64,000 nt of DNA, taken from contig UQWS01000003.1 in NCBI GenBank assembly GCA_900544875.1, positions 1-64,000 on the forward strand, written 5' to 3'. Made by a program: the position numbers and the translations under genes. The notes under the pieces were generated by a model. It made no database searches, was not told the DNA's origin, and worked only from the letters and a program-made list of their open reading frames with translations. This document shows, piece by piece, positions 37,447 to 46,685 of the stretch. The number at the start of each line of letters is the position of its first letter. Positions within the stretch are counted from its first letter, which is position 1. Source of the stretch: an uncultured Collinsella sp. Lineage in GTDB: Bacteria > Actinomycetota > Coriobacteriia > Coriobacteriales > Coriobacteriaceae.

Positions 37447-37947
37447 ATGAATAGTGCGGTTACGCTGGTCGACTTCGACCGGTTGCTCAATGGACTCGAC
37501 CATATCTATTCGGAGTTCTCGCGCGCCTGCGGTCTTTCGGACTGCGCTTACTGGATGCTCGTCGATACCAGCACGGCGGGCGGCAGTATTGCCGTAAGCC
37601 GCCTGACGAGCGAATGGTTCTACAGCAAGCAGACCATCAACTCGGCCATTAAAACCTTGACGGCGCGGGACTTTGCAACGTTGGAGTTTGCCGAAGGCAG
37701 CCGTAAGAACAAGGTTGTGCGTTTGACCGAAGCGGGCATGCGGTTTGCCGAGCGTTATGCACTGCCGGCACTCAAGGCCGAGCAGCGAGCCTTTGGCGCG
37801 CTTGAGCCGTGTGAGCAGCGCGAGATTATGCGCTTGATCGGAAAATTCTCTCAGGTGCTCGGCGAGGAGTGCGAGGCATTTAAGCAGCATATCGCTGCCG
37901 AGAGTCAAGCCGAGAATCAAGGTGAGGGGGAGTCGTGCGACTGTTAA
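37447..37947 (+). CDS. MarR-family transcriptional regulator
   Basis: A 166-residue winged-helix regulator. The recognition region is WFYSKQTINSAIKTLTARDF, with wing residues EFAEGSRKNKVVRLTEAG. It is the first gene of an operon with two ABC exporter halves; its stop codon overlaps the next start by 13 nt. MarR proteins in this setting usually repress the exporter and respond to its substrates. The overlapping dyad in its promoter supports autoregulation. Confidence 0.88.
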   Translation: MNSAVTLVDFDRLLNGLDHIYSEFSRACGLSDCAYWMLVDTSTAGGSIAVSRLTSEWFYSKQTINSAIKTLTARDFATLEFAEGSRKNKVVRLTEAGMRFAERYALPALKAEQRAFGALEPCEQREIMRLIGKFSQVLGEECEAFKQHIAAESQAENQGEGESCDC

Positions 37948-39671
37948 TGAGGTTTCTGAAGCCCTATCGAGGGCTTGTCGCAGTGACGCTGCTGGTGCTG
38001 CTGGTTGATAACATCGGCACGCTGTTGGTTCCCACGATGCTGGCGAACATGGTCAACACCGGTATCACCACGGGTGATGTCGACTACATTTTGCGCAATG
38101 GCCTCTACATGCTTATCGCGACCGGCATGGCCAGCGGCGGCGCGGTGCTGGGCTGCTATCTTTCGGCGCGCTTGGCCGCCAACGTGGCCTGCGATATCCG
38201 CAATGCCGTGTACGACAAGTCGCTCGAGCTCGCGGCCAGCGACTTTGAGCGCTTTGGCACCGGATCGATGATCACGCGCTCGCTCAACGACATCAACGTG
38301 ATTCAGCAGGCGATTCTGCAGACGATTCAGCTGGTGCTGCCCGTGCCGTTTTTGGCTGTGGCGGGCATCATCTTCGCCTGGTTTATCGATCCTGCCATGG
38401 GCACGCTTCTGGGCGTCGTGGTTGCGATTGTGCTGGTGGCGGCGGTCTTTACGGTTGCCAACGCGGCTCCGATCTTTATGCGCTTGCAGAGCTTTATCGA
38501 CCGCATGAACGTGGTGCTGCGCGAGAACATCGTGGGCGTTCGCGTCATCCGCGCTTTTAATAAAGAGCTTCACGAGGAGCAGCGCCTGGACGAGGTGTTT
38601 AGCGATTACGCGGACAACGCCATTAAGGTCAACCACCTGTTTGTGGGCCTTGATAGCTCTACCTTCTTTTTGATGAACATTGCCGAGGTGGCGGTGCTGT
38701 GGGTGGGCGGCAACCGCGTTGGCGCCCATGCAATGCAGATTGCGAGCATCTCCGCGGTGCTGGAATATGCGCTCCTGATCCTGTTCTTTGTGATGATGGC
38801 GCAGATGGTAGTGCTGACGCTGCCGCGCGCCGCGGCGTGCCTGAACCGTGCGCAGCAGGTGTTGGAGATTGAGCCGAGCATCGTGGACGGCGAGCGTACG
38901 CTGGGTGACGGGGCGCCTGCCTCCGGGGGCGATGCGGATGCGGTCGCTGAGTTCGATCACATGTCGTTTCGTTTTGACGATGCCGATGAGGACACCCTGT
39001 GCGACCTGAGCTTTGCCTGTCGTCGCGGTCAGACGACCGCGATTGTGGGCTCGACGGGCTCGGGCAAGTCGACGGTGGCAAAGCTTCTGCTGCGTTTTCA
39101 CGATGCCACCAAGGGTGCCATTCGCCTGGACGGCGTCGACCTGCGCGAGCTTTCGCAAGACGAGATTCGCGGGCGCATTGCCTACGTCCCGCAGAAGGCA
39201 TGGCTGTTCTCGGGCACCGTGGCAAGCAATTTGCGCTTTGGCAACGAAGACGCGACCGAGGCCGATATGCTCCACGCGCTCCAGGTTGCCCAGAGCACCT
39301 TTGTGCTCGATCAGCCGCAGGGGCTCGATACCCCGGTGGCGCAGGGTGGCACGAACTTTTCGGGCGGTCAGCGCCAGCGCCTGGCCATTGCCCGCGCGCT
39401 CATGAAGCATGCCGATCTGTATATCTTCGATGACAGTTTTTCGGCCTTGGACTTTAAGACCGATGCAGCGCTGCGCCATGCGCTGCAGGAGGAGACGCGC
39501 GACGCTGCGGTGCTCATCATCGCGCAGCGCATCTCGACGATCTTGCATGCCGACCAGATCGTGGTGCTCAAGGACGGCGAGGTCGTGGGCCTGGGCACGC
39601 ACGACGAGCTCATGGAAACCTGCGAGGTGTACCGCGCTATCGCGGAATCGCAGATGAAGGGAGGTGAGTAG
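37935..39671 (+). CDS. ABC exporter half, membrane plus ATPase (subunit 1 of pair A)
   Basis: A 578-residue exporter half: six membrane helices (about 1-300) and an ATPase domain (about 330-575). Walker A is GSTGSGKST and the signature FSGGQRQR is intact, but Walker B ends in DD (IFDDSFSALD), so the catalytic glutamate is missing. The next gene shows the complementary defect, so they should form a heterodimer with one active site. It starts at the GTG 37935, with AGGGGGAG upstream, inside the marR gene. Substrate unknown; drug or peptide export is typical. Confidence 0.92.
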   Translation: MRLLMRFLKPYRGLVAVTLLVLLVDNIGTLLVPTMLANMVNTGITTGDVDYILRNGLYMLIATGMASGGAVLGCYLSARLAANVACDIRNAVYDKSLELAASDFERFGTGSMITRSLNDINVIQQAILQTIQLVLPVPFLAVAGIIFAWFIDPAMGTLLGVVVAIVLVAAVFTVANAAPIFMRLQSFIDRMNVVLRENIVGVRVIRAFNKELHEEQRLDEVFSDYADNAIKVNHLFVGLDSSTFFLMNIAEVAVLWVGGNRVGAHAMQIASISAVLEYALLILFFVMMAQMVVLTLPRAAACLNRAQQVLEIEPSIVDGERTLGDGAPASGGDADAVAEFDHMSFRFDDADEDTLCDLSFACRRGQTTAIVGSTGSGKSTVAKLLLRFHDATKGAIRLDGVDLRELSQDEIRGRIAYVPQKAWLFSGTVASNLRFGNEDATEADMLHALQVAQSTFVLDQPQGLDTPVAQGGTNFSGGQRQRLAIARALMKHADLYIFDDSFSALDFKTDAALRHALQEETRDAAVLIIAQRISTILHADQIVVLKDGEVVGLGTHDELMETCEVYRAIAESQMKGGE

Positions 39672-39672
39672 C

Positions 39673-41688
39673 ATGACCGAGGAGCTCAAGAAGTGCGGTG
39701 ACGCAATCGATTCGAACGCTGTGGACGCTGGCGAGAAAACGGTCGAGCAGGCTGCCGCGTCGACCGAGCTGGATGACGCCGCCAGGGCTGCGGCCGAGCG
39801 CGAGGCTCGTCGCCAGGCGCTGTACGAGGAAAACGAGCGTGCCGAGGACGAACGTGCCCGTGCCGAGGCAGAACGTATGCGCGACGTGGACGACGAAGAC
39901 GAGGACGAGACGCCCCGGGATACCTGGGCGACGGTGCGCCGCTTGTGGGGCGAGGCCGCCGGCGACCATTGGCGCTTCTATATCGTGTTCGCTAGCATCG
40001 TGTTCTATGCCATCTTTAACACCGCGGCGCCGGCTTACAGCGCCCGCGTGATCGATGAACTGTGGGGGCACATGAAGCTGGCGTTTGCCAACGACACCAC
40101 CTTCAGCATCACCTGGGAGAACTGCGGCAGGACCATCTTCATCTACTTTATGATTTGGACCGCCGCCGCCTCGTTCTACGCACTCCAGAGCTTTTTGATG
40201 TCGAGCGTTGCCGAGCGCCTCAACCTGCGTCTACGCAACCGCATCGCTCAAAAGCTCAACCGTCTGCCGCTTGCCTACTTTGACGCGCATCGTCCCGGCG
40301 AGGTCGTCAGCCGTGCGACCAACGACTTGGACAAGATGTCCGAGAGCATGCAGCGCGGCCTGCTGCAGCTTCTGGTGTCGATCGGTACCGTGGTGGGCGC
40401 CGTGAGCGTGATGTTCGTGTTTAGCGTGCCGCTCACGCTCGTCTTTTTGTTCTTTACGGCGCTTTCGCTGCTGGTGACGAAGGTCGTGTCGCGCCGCACG
40501 CACGATGTGACGGGCGAGCGCCAGGAGTGGGTGTCCAAGATTACGAGCGCGGTCGAGGAAGGCTACTCGGGTCGTCTGGTGATTCGTGCGTTTAATCGCG
40601 AGCGCCAGAGCTCTGCCGAGGTACACGAGGCTTCGAAGGAGCTGGCGCGCGTGAGCACCAAGGCCGACTTTATGATTAACGCCGTCGGCCCCGCGGTGCG
40701 CTTTATCGGCCGTTTGGCGCAGATCGTGATTGCACTGGTGGGCTGCAGCATGCTGGTTGCCGGTCACATGACCGTCGGCGTGTTCCAGGCGTTCTTCCAG
40801 TTTATCTACGAGGCGTCCGAACCCATGACGCAGCTCTCGTTTACCTTTAACTCGCTGCAGAGCGCGCTGGCGAGCGCAGAGCGCGTGTTCGACCTGCTTG
40901 ATGAGCCCGAGATGGAGGCCGATCCGCTGCCGGACGATGCCGCCAAGCTGCCGGGTCGCGTTGAGGGCCGCGTTGCTTTTGAGCATGTGCGCTTTGGCTA
41001 TTCGCCCGACAAGCCGCTTATGCGCGACGTGTCGTTTACCGCCGAGCCGGGCCAGAAGATTGCCGTGGTGGGAACCACGGGCGCAGGCAAGACGACGCTC
41101 ATCAACCTGCTCATGCGCTTTTACGAGATTGACGGCGGGCGCATTACGCTTGACGGCGTGGATACGAGTCGTATGGATCGCGGCGAGCTGCGCCGGCAGT
41201 TTGGAATGGTGTTGCAGGACGCCTGGCTGTTCGATGGCACGATCGCCGAGAACATTGCCTATGGTTGCCCCGGGGCAACGCGCGACGAGGTTGTGGCGGC
41301 GGCGCGCGCCGCACAGGTCGATTTCTTTGTGCGGACCATGCCGCAGGGCTACGACACGCGTGTTGCCAATGACGCCGAAAGCATCAGCCAGGGTCAGCGC
41401 CAGCTGCTGACCATCGCGCGCGTGCTGCTCAACAACCCGGCGATTCTCATTTTGGACGAGGCGACGTCGAGCGTGGATACGCGCACCGAACTTGCCATCG
41501 GCCGCGCCATGGACGCGCTCATGCGTGGGCGTACGAGCTTTGTGATCGCGCACCGTCTGTCGACGATCGTGGATGCCGACCTGATCTTGGTCATGGATCA
41601 CGGCAATATCATCGAGCAGGGCACGCACAAGGAGCTGCTGGCCGCTGAGGGGGCCTATGCCGACCTCTATCTGAGCCAGTTCGCATAA
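39673..41688 (+). CDS. ABC exporter half (subunit 2 of pair A)
   Basis: A 671-residue partner of the preceding gene. It has an unusual acidic, charged N-terminal extension of about 85 residues, then six membrane helices and the ATPase. Walker A GTTGAGKTT and Walker B LILDEATSSVD are complete, but the signature reads ISQGQRQL instead of SGGQ. The canonical ATP site is therefore made from this Walker A/B and the partner's SGGQ. GGGAGG lies 7 nt before the ATG. Confidence 0.92.
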   Translation: MTEELKKCGDAIDSNAVDAGEKTVEQAAASTELDDAARAAAEREARRQALYEENERAEDERARAEAERMRDVDDEDEDETPRDTWATVRRLWGEAAGDHWRFYIVFASIVFYAIFNTAAPAYSARVIDELWGHMKLAFANDTTFSITWENCGRTIFIYFMIWTAAASFYALQSFLMSSVAERLNLRLRNRIAQKLNRLPLAYFDAHRPGEVVSRATNDLDKMSESMQRGLLQLLVSIGTVVGAVSVMFVFSVPLTLVFLFFTALSLLVTKVVSRRTHDVTGERQEWVSKITSAVEEGYSGRLVIRAFNRERQSSAEVHEASKELARVSTKADFMINAVGPAVRFIGRLAQIVIALVGCSMLVAGHMTVGVFQAFFQFIYEASEPMTQLSFTFNSLQSALASAERVFDLLDEPEMEADPLPDDAAKLPGRVEGRVAFEHVRFGYSPDKPLMRDVSFTAEPGQKIAVVGTTGAGKTTLINLLMRFYEIDGGRITLDGVDTSRMDRGELRRQFGMVLQDAWLFDGTIAENIAYGCPGATRDEVVAAARAAQVDFFVRTMPQGYDTRVANDAESISQGQRQLLTIARVLLNNPAILILDEATSSVDTRTELAIGRAMDALMRGRTSFVIAHRLSTIVDADLILVMDHGNIIEQGTHKELLAAEGAYADLYLSQFA

Positions 41689-41689
41689 G

Positions 41690-41716
41690 GTGACAAAGGG
41701 GCAGTCCCTTTGTCAC
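41690..41716. repeat. GTGACAAAGGG palindrome
   Basis: Perfect 11-bp arms GTGACAAAGGG / CCCTTTGTCAC with a 5-nt loop, immediately after the exporter stop codon. Related in sequence to the hairpin at 21,919. Confidence 0.8.
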
Positions 41717-41725
41717 ATCAGAAAT

Positions 41726-41764
41726 AAGGCGCGCCGGGGATGGATTCCCTGGCGCGCCTTTGCG
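41726..41764. terminator. Bidirectional terminator, exporter / cysE
   Basis: AAGGCGCGCC-GGGGA / TTCCC-TGGCGCGCCTT stem, AT-rich flanks, between the convergent exporter operon and cysE. Confidence 0.8.
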
Positions 41765-41797
41765 TTGACATCGATGCTATTGGCCGTTGCTTGCGTC

Positions 41798-42502
41798 CTA
41801 TCGTTCGTCCACGAGCTTGGCGACGAGGGCCTTAAGCTCGGCCACCTCTCGCTCGAGTTCCTTGACGCGGCGGGCGTTTTCGGTGATGCCCTGGCGGTTG
41901 AGGGCGCTTTGCTCGGCGGCATCGTCAGGCATGTATTCGCGGTGCTGCTTGGCGTCGAAGCTTTCCTCGAACACGCGGCAGCCGTTGCGTTTGATAATGC
42001 GCCCGGGCACGCCCACGACGGTGCAGTTGTCGGGCACGTCCTTGACGACGACCGAGTTGCCGCCGATCTTGACGTTGTTGCCGATGCGAATGTTGCCGAG
42101 CACCTTGGCACCCGTGCCCACGGTGACGTTATTGCCGAGCGTTGGGTGGCGCTTGCCGGTCTCGTTGCCGGTGCCGCCGAGTGTGACGCCCTGATAGAGC
42201 ACGCAGTTGTCGCCCACAATGGCGGTTTCGCCGATGACAACGCCCATGGCGTGGTCGATAAAGAAATGCTTGCCGATCTGTGCGGCAGGGTGAATTTCGA
42301 CGCCGGTGATATGGCGGGTGATTTGCGAGAGCACGCGGGCGAGCGAGCGGTGGCTATGTTCCCAGAGCCAGTGCTCGGGCACGTGGTTCCACTTGGCGTG
42401 CAGGCCTGGGTAAGAAAGGAAGATGACTAGGCCGTTTTGCGCGGCGGGGTCCTGCGCCTGGACGGTCTTGATGTCCTCGCGAATGGTATTGATAAAGCTC
42501 AC
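41798..42502 (-). CDS. cysE: Serine O-acetyltransferase
   Basis: A 234-residue left-handed beta-helix acetyltransferase that makes O-acetylserine for cysteine synthesis. The hexapeptide-repeat part (about 65-165) contains GVEIHPAAQIG, HFFIDHAMGVVIGETA with the catalytic histidines, and VGVPGRIIK. The last 40 residues form a coiled coil (VKELEREVAELKALVAKL), unusual but seen in some EpsC/CysE proteins. Start at the GTG 42502, with AAGGGAGG upstream; the 35 residues before it lack support. No cysK is adjacent. Confidence 0.9.
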   Translation of the reverse strand: MSFINTIREDIKTVQAQDPAAQNGLVIFLSYPGLHAKWNHVPEHWLWEHSHRSLARVLSQITRHITGVEIHPAAQIGKHFFIDHAMGVVIGETAIVGDNCVLYQGVTLGGTGNETGKRHPTLGNNVTVGTGAKVLGNIRIGNNVKIGGNSVVVKDVPDNCTVVGVPGRIIKRNGCRVFEESFDAKQHREYMPDDAAEQSALNRQGITENARRVKELEREVAELKALVAKLVDER

Positions 42503-42726
42503 CGGCCGCCCTCCCTTAGCGCCGCGACAATGCAATTCAATAAAGTATAGCGATTCGCTAGGGATTAGGAAGAGCAATCTTACTCGGCTTTGCGTGACAG
42601 GTGTCAATTATGCAAACTTGCTGGTAATGGAGTCGCACTTTTGTGCGGTCGTGTGCGTGGCCGCGTCGCAACCGTATACTGGTCAACTTGGACGTGTCCG
42701 CGCCCACAACTGAGAGGTTTAACTTC

Positions 42727-43374
42727 ATGGGTTTCATTAATTTTATCGCCGAGCTGCTTAAGGATCCGCGCACCGCGATCGCCAGCTGGATCGCCGCCGG
42801 CCCGCTTATGGCCTACGGCTGTGTGTTCCTGATTATCTTTGTCGAGACGGGCGTGGTGTTCTTCCCGTTCCTTCCCGGCGACTCGCTGTTGTTCGCCTCG
42901 GGCTTCTTTGCCCACAACGGCGGCTTTAACATCGTGGCTCTGCTGGCCGTCGCATGGACGGCTGCCATCTTGGGCGATCAGTGCAACTTTATGATCGGTC
43001 ATTTCTTTGGCCAAAAGATCATCGCCTCGGGCAAGGTGAAGGCCATGACGCCCGAGCGCATCAAAAAGTCCGAGGACTTCCTGGACAAATGGGGCCACCT
43101 GGCCATCTTCCTGGGTCGCTTCTTCCCGTTTATCCGCACCTTTGTGCCCTTCATCGCCGGCATGGGCGGCATGCATTGGCGCAACTTTGTCATCTTTAAC
43201 GTGTTGGGCGGCATTACCTGGTCGACGGTCTTCACGCTGCTGGGCTACTTCTTTGGCGGCATCCCCTTTGTGCAGGAGCACTTTGAGCTGCTGATTATCG
43301 GCATCGTCGCCGTGTCGATCATCCCGACCGTGGTCGGTCTGGTTAAGGCTAAGCTGGGCAAAAAGAACGCGTAG
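42727..43374 (+). CDS. DedA-family membrane protein
   Basis: A 215-residue polytopic protein of the DedA (SNARE-associated/VTT) family, implicated in flipping undecaprenyl phosphate or phospholipids. It contains ETGVVFFPFLPGDSLLFASG, the family's F/Y-xx-R motif in GRFFPFIRTFVPFIAGMG, and about five membrane segments. TGAGAGG lies before the ATG, and a terminator follows. Confidence 0.9.
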   Translation: MGFINFIAELLKDPRTAIASWIAAGPLMAYGCVFLIIFVETGVVFFPFLPGDSLLFASGFFAHNGGFNIVALLAVAWTAAILGDQCNFMIGHFFGQKIIASGKVKAMTPERIKKSEDFLDKWGHLAIFLGRFFPFIRTFVPFIAGMGGMHWRNFVIFNVLGGITWSTVFTLLGYFFGGIPFVQEHFELLIIGIVAVSIIPTVVGLVKAKLGKKNA

Positions 43375-43403
43375 CTCGAGCCAGCGCGCAAACCGTGCCG
43401 TTG

Positions 43404-43434
43404 AGGCCCGTCACCCTTTACGGTGGCGGGCCTT
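43404..43434 (+). terminator. Terminator after dedA
   Basis: AGGCCCGTCACC / GGTGGCGGGCCT arms, then TTCTG. Confidence 0.75.
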
Positions 43435-43456
43435 TCTGCTTCGGTCAAATGAAAAT

Positions 43457-43473
43457 ACTTTACTTAGTTAAAG
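43457..43473. promoter_or_regulatory. Candidate operator, ACTTTA-N6-TAAAG
   Basis: ACTTTACTTAGTTAAAG matches the dyad upstream of the amino-acid ABC operon (11,487-11,506) at most positions, including the half sites and spacing. It lies about 190 bp before the ilvE start. The remaining leader contains no gene. Confidence 0.45.
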
Positions 43474-43662
43474 AAAAGCGTTTTATCAGACGCGTACGGG
43501 GAGTACAATCTCGTGCATGCGAATCGACGTGCCATCGGCTTTGATGCCGTTCGCGTGTCCCGTCCGGCTCTACGCTCCGGGCGTGCGACGTTGCGACGCG
43601 GTCGGCTTCGGTCTTTGCGTGCGGGTTCGCGAGTATGCAACTGTGTATGTAAGGAGCGACAT

Positions 43663-44715
43663 ATGACTGTCGAGAAGAAGGATATCGATTGGGGTAGCCT
43701 CGGCTTTGGCTACATGAAAACCGATTACAGCTACGAGGCTCATTGGAAGGATGGCGAGTGGGACGAGGGTGGCCTGACCACCGACCACACCCTGCATGTC
43801 TCCGAGTGCGGTGGCATCTTCCATTACTGCCAGGAGGTCTTTGAGGGCCTGAAGGCCTACACCGCCGAGGACGGCAGCATCGTCTGCTTCCGTCCCGACA
43901 TGAACGCCGAGCGTATGTACAACTCTGCGCAGCGCCTCGAGATGCCCCCGTTCCCCAAGGACAAGTTCGTTGAGGCCGTCAAGCAGGTTGTTTCTGCCAA
44001 CGCCGCCTGGGTTCCGCCTTTCGGCTCCGGTGCGACTCTGTACGTGCGTCCGTTTATGATCGGCTCTGGTGACGTGATCGGCGTGGCTCCCGCTCCTGAG
44101 TACACGTTCCGCATTCTCGTGACCCCGGTCGGTCCGTACTTTAAGGGTGGCCTTAAGCCCGTTAAGCTGCGCGTTTCCGAGTATGACCGTGCGGCACCGC
44201 ACGGCACCGGCAACATCAAGGCCGGCCTGAACTACGCCATGTCCCTCAAGCCCACGATGGAGGCCCATCGCGAGGGCTATGCCGAGAACCTGTATCTCGA
44301 CTCCGAGTCCCGCACCTATGTCGAGGAGACCGGCGGCGCCAACGTGCTGTTCGTGAAGGAGGACGGCACCCTCGTCGTTCCGCAGTCGCACACCGACTCC
44401 ATCCTGCCCTCTATCACTCGTCGTTCGCTCGTTCAGGTTGCTCAGGACCTGGGCATGACCGTTGACCAACGTCCCGTCGAGTGGGCCGAGGTCAAGGCCG
44501 GTACCTTTGTGGAGTGCGGCCTGTGCGGCACCGCTGCCGTCATCTCCCCGGTGGGCGAGATTGACAACAAGGTCTATGGCGCCGACGAGACCGTGACCTT
44601 CCCGGCTGGCTACACCGAGATCGGTCCCGTGATGAAGAAGCTTCGCGAGACCCTGACTGGTATCCAGTCCGGTGCTGTCGAGGACAAGCACAACTGGGTT
44701 TACACCGTCGCGTAA
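43663..44715 (+). CDS. ilvE: Branched-chain amino acid aminotransferase
   Basis: A 350-residue fold-type IV aminotransferase interconverting Leu/Ile/Val and their 2-oxo acids. The PLP lysine is in GTGNIKAGLNYA (about residue 186). YVEETGGANVLFV, SILPSITRRSLVQVA and ECGLCGTAAVISPVG are family blocks. TAAGGAG lies 6 nt before the ATG; the 50 upstream residues are Arg-rich and rejected. A large nested hairpin follows the stop codon. Confidence 0.94.
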   Translation: MTVEKKDIDWGSLGFGYMKTDYSYEAHWKDGEWDEGGLTTDHTLHVSECGGIFHYCQEVFEGLKAYTAEDGSIVCFRPDMNAERMYNSAQRLEMPPFPKDKFVEAVKQVVSANAAWVPPFGSGATLYVRPFMIGSGDVIGVAPAPEYTFRILVTPVGPYFKGGLKPVKLRVSEYDRAAPHGTGNIKAGLNYAMSLKPTMEAHREGYAENLYLDSESRTYVEETGGANVLFVKEDGTLVVPQSHTDSILPSITRRSLVQVAQDLGMTVDQRPVEWAEVKAGTFVECGLCGTAAVISPVGEIDNKVYGADETVTFPAGYTEIGPVMKKLRETLTGIQSGAVEDKHNWVYTVA

Positions 44716-44737
44716 GCTGTCTTAGCTGTCCGGCCCG

Positions 44738-44850
44738 AGGGCGACCTTCCTTTCCGGCGCGTCCTCGGACATGAAAGAACCTCCGCTGCGCACTTTGTGC
44801 GGCGGAGGTTCTTTCGTCCTGCGGAGTGCGCCGGAAAGGAAGGTCGCCCT
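44738..44850. repeat. 113-bp nested perfect hairpin
   Basis: Outer arms 44738-44760 and 44828-44850 are perfectly complementary over 23 bp. Inner arms GAAAGAACCTCCGC / GCGGAGGTTCTTTC are perfect over 14 bp. A CTTTTGTTTT tail follows, so it could also terminate ilvE. The 340 bp after it, to lemA, contain no gene I can support. Confidence 0.88.
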
Positions 44851-45120
44851 TTTGTTTTGCTTCGCGCCATGTGGGGGCGGTGGCGACGTGCATTTTTGCG
44901 AGTATTCTGCAACCGAAGGCCCCTGCATACCGACCTCGGGCAAAAAATCGGGATTTCTCGATGTTTTCTACGAATGATGGGCGGGGTTATGGGCTGACAG
45001 CGTTTGATTTGCAGGGATATTCGCGGTCTTTGGCATTTATCGTAGCGCCCGAAGCCCTTGGTTATGTTGAATACTCCTAAAAATGCACGGCGCTTAGAGG
45101 GGGACCTTCGCGAAAAAGGA

Positions 45121-45157
45121 AACCGCCCCGTCGAAGTATGCATTCGACGGGGCGGTT
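45121..45157. terminator. Terminator of lemA
   Basis: 15-bp arms AACCGCCCCGTCGAA / TTCGACGGGGCGGTT, 38 bp beyond the lemA stop codon, with T/A-rich flanks. Confidence 0.85.
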
Positions 45158-45194
45158 TATGCATATAGCCGATTTAGGATGCGCTGCCAAACTA

Positions 45195-45746
45195 CTAGAA
45201 CTTGACGGTCGGGGCCTGGCGGGCTGCTTCGGCGGCCTCGAAGCCCTGGCGCTCCTTAAACTGGAAGATGCCGGCAAAGATGACAGCCGGGAACGTCTGA
45301 ATGGCGTTATTGTAGCTGAGCACGCAATCGTTGTAGCTCTGGCGTGCATAGCTAATCTTGTTCTCAGTATCCTCGAGCGATGCCTGCAGCTGCGTAAAGT
45401 TGGTGTTTGCCTTAAGATCGGGATAGGCCTCGGCTACGGCGAAGAGCTGGCGCAGCGCACCGGTCAGCACGTTGTCGGCTTCCATCTTGGCCTCGGGCGT
45501 GGTGGCCTTGACGGCGGTGTTGCGCGCGCTGATCACGGCGGAGAGCGTCTCCTGCTCGTGCTTGGCGTAGCCCTTGACGGTCTCGACCAGGTTGGGGATC
45601 AGGTCGTTGCGGCGCTGCAGCTGCGTATCGATGTTCTGCCAGGCGTTATCGATGCGATTACGCTTGGTGACCATGTTGTTGTAGATGCCGGCGATGGCGC
45701 AGACAATCACAATGACAACAACGATGCCGATGATGACGGTAATCAT
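45195..45746 (-). CDS. LemA family protein
   Basis: A 183-residue protein. One N-terminal membrane segment (2-22) precedes the LemA helical bundle, with NRIDNAWQNIDTQLQRRNDLIPNLVETVKGYAKHE (blocks RNDLIPNLVETVKGY) and FPAVIFAGIFQFKE. The family is common beside TPM/YgcG proteins or as a lone gene; its function is not settled. GGAG lies 6 nt before the ATG. Confidence 0.92.
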   Translation of the reverse strand: MITVIIGIVVVIVIVCAIAGIYNNMVTKRNRIDNAWQNIDTQLQRRNDLIPNLVETVKGYAKHEQETLSAVISARNTAVKATTPEAKMEADNVLTGALRQLFAVAEAYPDLKANTNFTQLQASLEDTENKISYARQSYNDCVLSYNNAIQTFPAVIFAGIFQFKERQGFEAAEAARQAPTVKF

Positions 45747-45957
45747 GATGTCTCCGTTTCGAATGGCCGCGGCGGCATGCGCCAGCTGCCGTTGGTATAA
45801 CGCTACTAGTATACCCGCAACGTTTTGCCGTGCCGAACTTTCCGTTAAGCGTTATGTTTTCGGTGGGGTTGGTACCGGGACAAAGCGCACGAGGTACAGG
45901 TGTAAGATATGCGACAGATTGACGAACGTTGTCTTTGCCCTGAGGATGGCGATACCA

Positions 45958-46542
45958 GTGGACCTTCGCATTAAGAAAACCTACCGCGCCCTGTTCGATG
46001 CCTTCACCGAACTTCTCGAGGAGCATCGTTTTGAGGACCTGACGGTTGCCATGCTGTGCGACCGCGCCATGATTCGCCGCACGACGTTCTATAAGCACTT
46101 TCGCGACAAGAACGATTACTTCGCCTTTTATATCGATGAGCTCATGTCGGGCTTGCCGCAAAAACAGCCCGATGAGGCCGGAGCAGTGTCTGCCGAGGAC
46201 GTGCGCGCGCTGCGACATGCGATTTTGGACGATGCCATGGATTTGATTCTGGCGCATGAGCAGCTCATGGATAACATTTTGGCTAGCAGCATGTCGGGCA
46301 TGTTGACTAACGTTATTTGCGACCGCATTGCCCGCTCCATCCGCGAGCGTGTGATGAACGTGCTTGCCGAGAATGCCCTGGCCCCCGTGTCGCTCGAGAC
46401 GACGTCTGAGTTTATCGCCGGCGGTATTATTCGACTTTTCACGATATGGTGGGAATCGGGCCACGATCTTGAGCGTCGACCTGAGATGGCCGACGTGGTC
46501 GATGCGCTGTTCGAGCGGACCATGACGCCGGTGCATCACTAA
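45958..46542 (+). CDS. TetR-family transcriptional regulator
   Basis: A 194-residue regulator. The N-terminal helix-turn-helix is FDAFTELLEEHRFEDLTVAMLCDRAMIRRTTFYKHFRDK, visible as LTVAMLCDRAMIRRTTFYKHF. The ligand domain is helical and unassigned. The best start is the GTG at 45958 (VDLRIKKTYRAL), with TGAGG upstream; ATG 45946 is possible but its site would be too close. No transporter lies directly beside it; its stop codon is 2 bp from the tRNA-Ser gene. Confidence 0.82.
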   Translation: MDLRIKKTYRALFDAFTELLEEHRFEDLTVAMLCDRAMIRRTTFYKHFRDKNDYFAFYIDELMSGLPQKQPDEAGAVSAEDVRALRHAILDDAMDLILAHEQLMDNILASSMSGMLTNVICDRIARSIRERVMNVLAENALAPVSLETTSEFIAGGIIRLFTIWWESGHDLERRPEMADVVDALFERTMTPVHH

Positions 46543-46544
46543 AG

Positions 46545-46634
46545 TGGCGGAGAGAGGGGGATTCGAACCCCCGGAACGCTCTCGCGCTCAACGGTTTTCA
46601 AGACCGCCGCATTCAACCGCTCTGCCATCTCTCC
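46545..46634 (-). tRNA. tRNA-Ser (UGA)
   Basis: A 90-nt class II tRNA on the minus strand. The acceptor stem GGAGAGA / TCTCTCC, an anticodon loop with TGA flanked by CT and AA, a long variable arm, the T-loop GGTTCGAATCC and an encoded 3' CCA are all visible. Confidence 0.95.
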
Positions 46635-46685
46635 GTGAGTCGTAATGATAGCATCGTTTTGAATTTGCAACAGGGAAGGCGAACG

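Noticed and set aside
43475..43662. T-box or other riboswitch before ilvE
   Set aside because: No T-box sequence (TGGNACCGCG-type) and no terminator/antiterminator pair found by eye.
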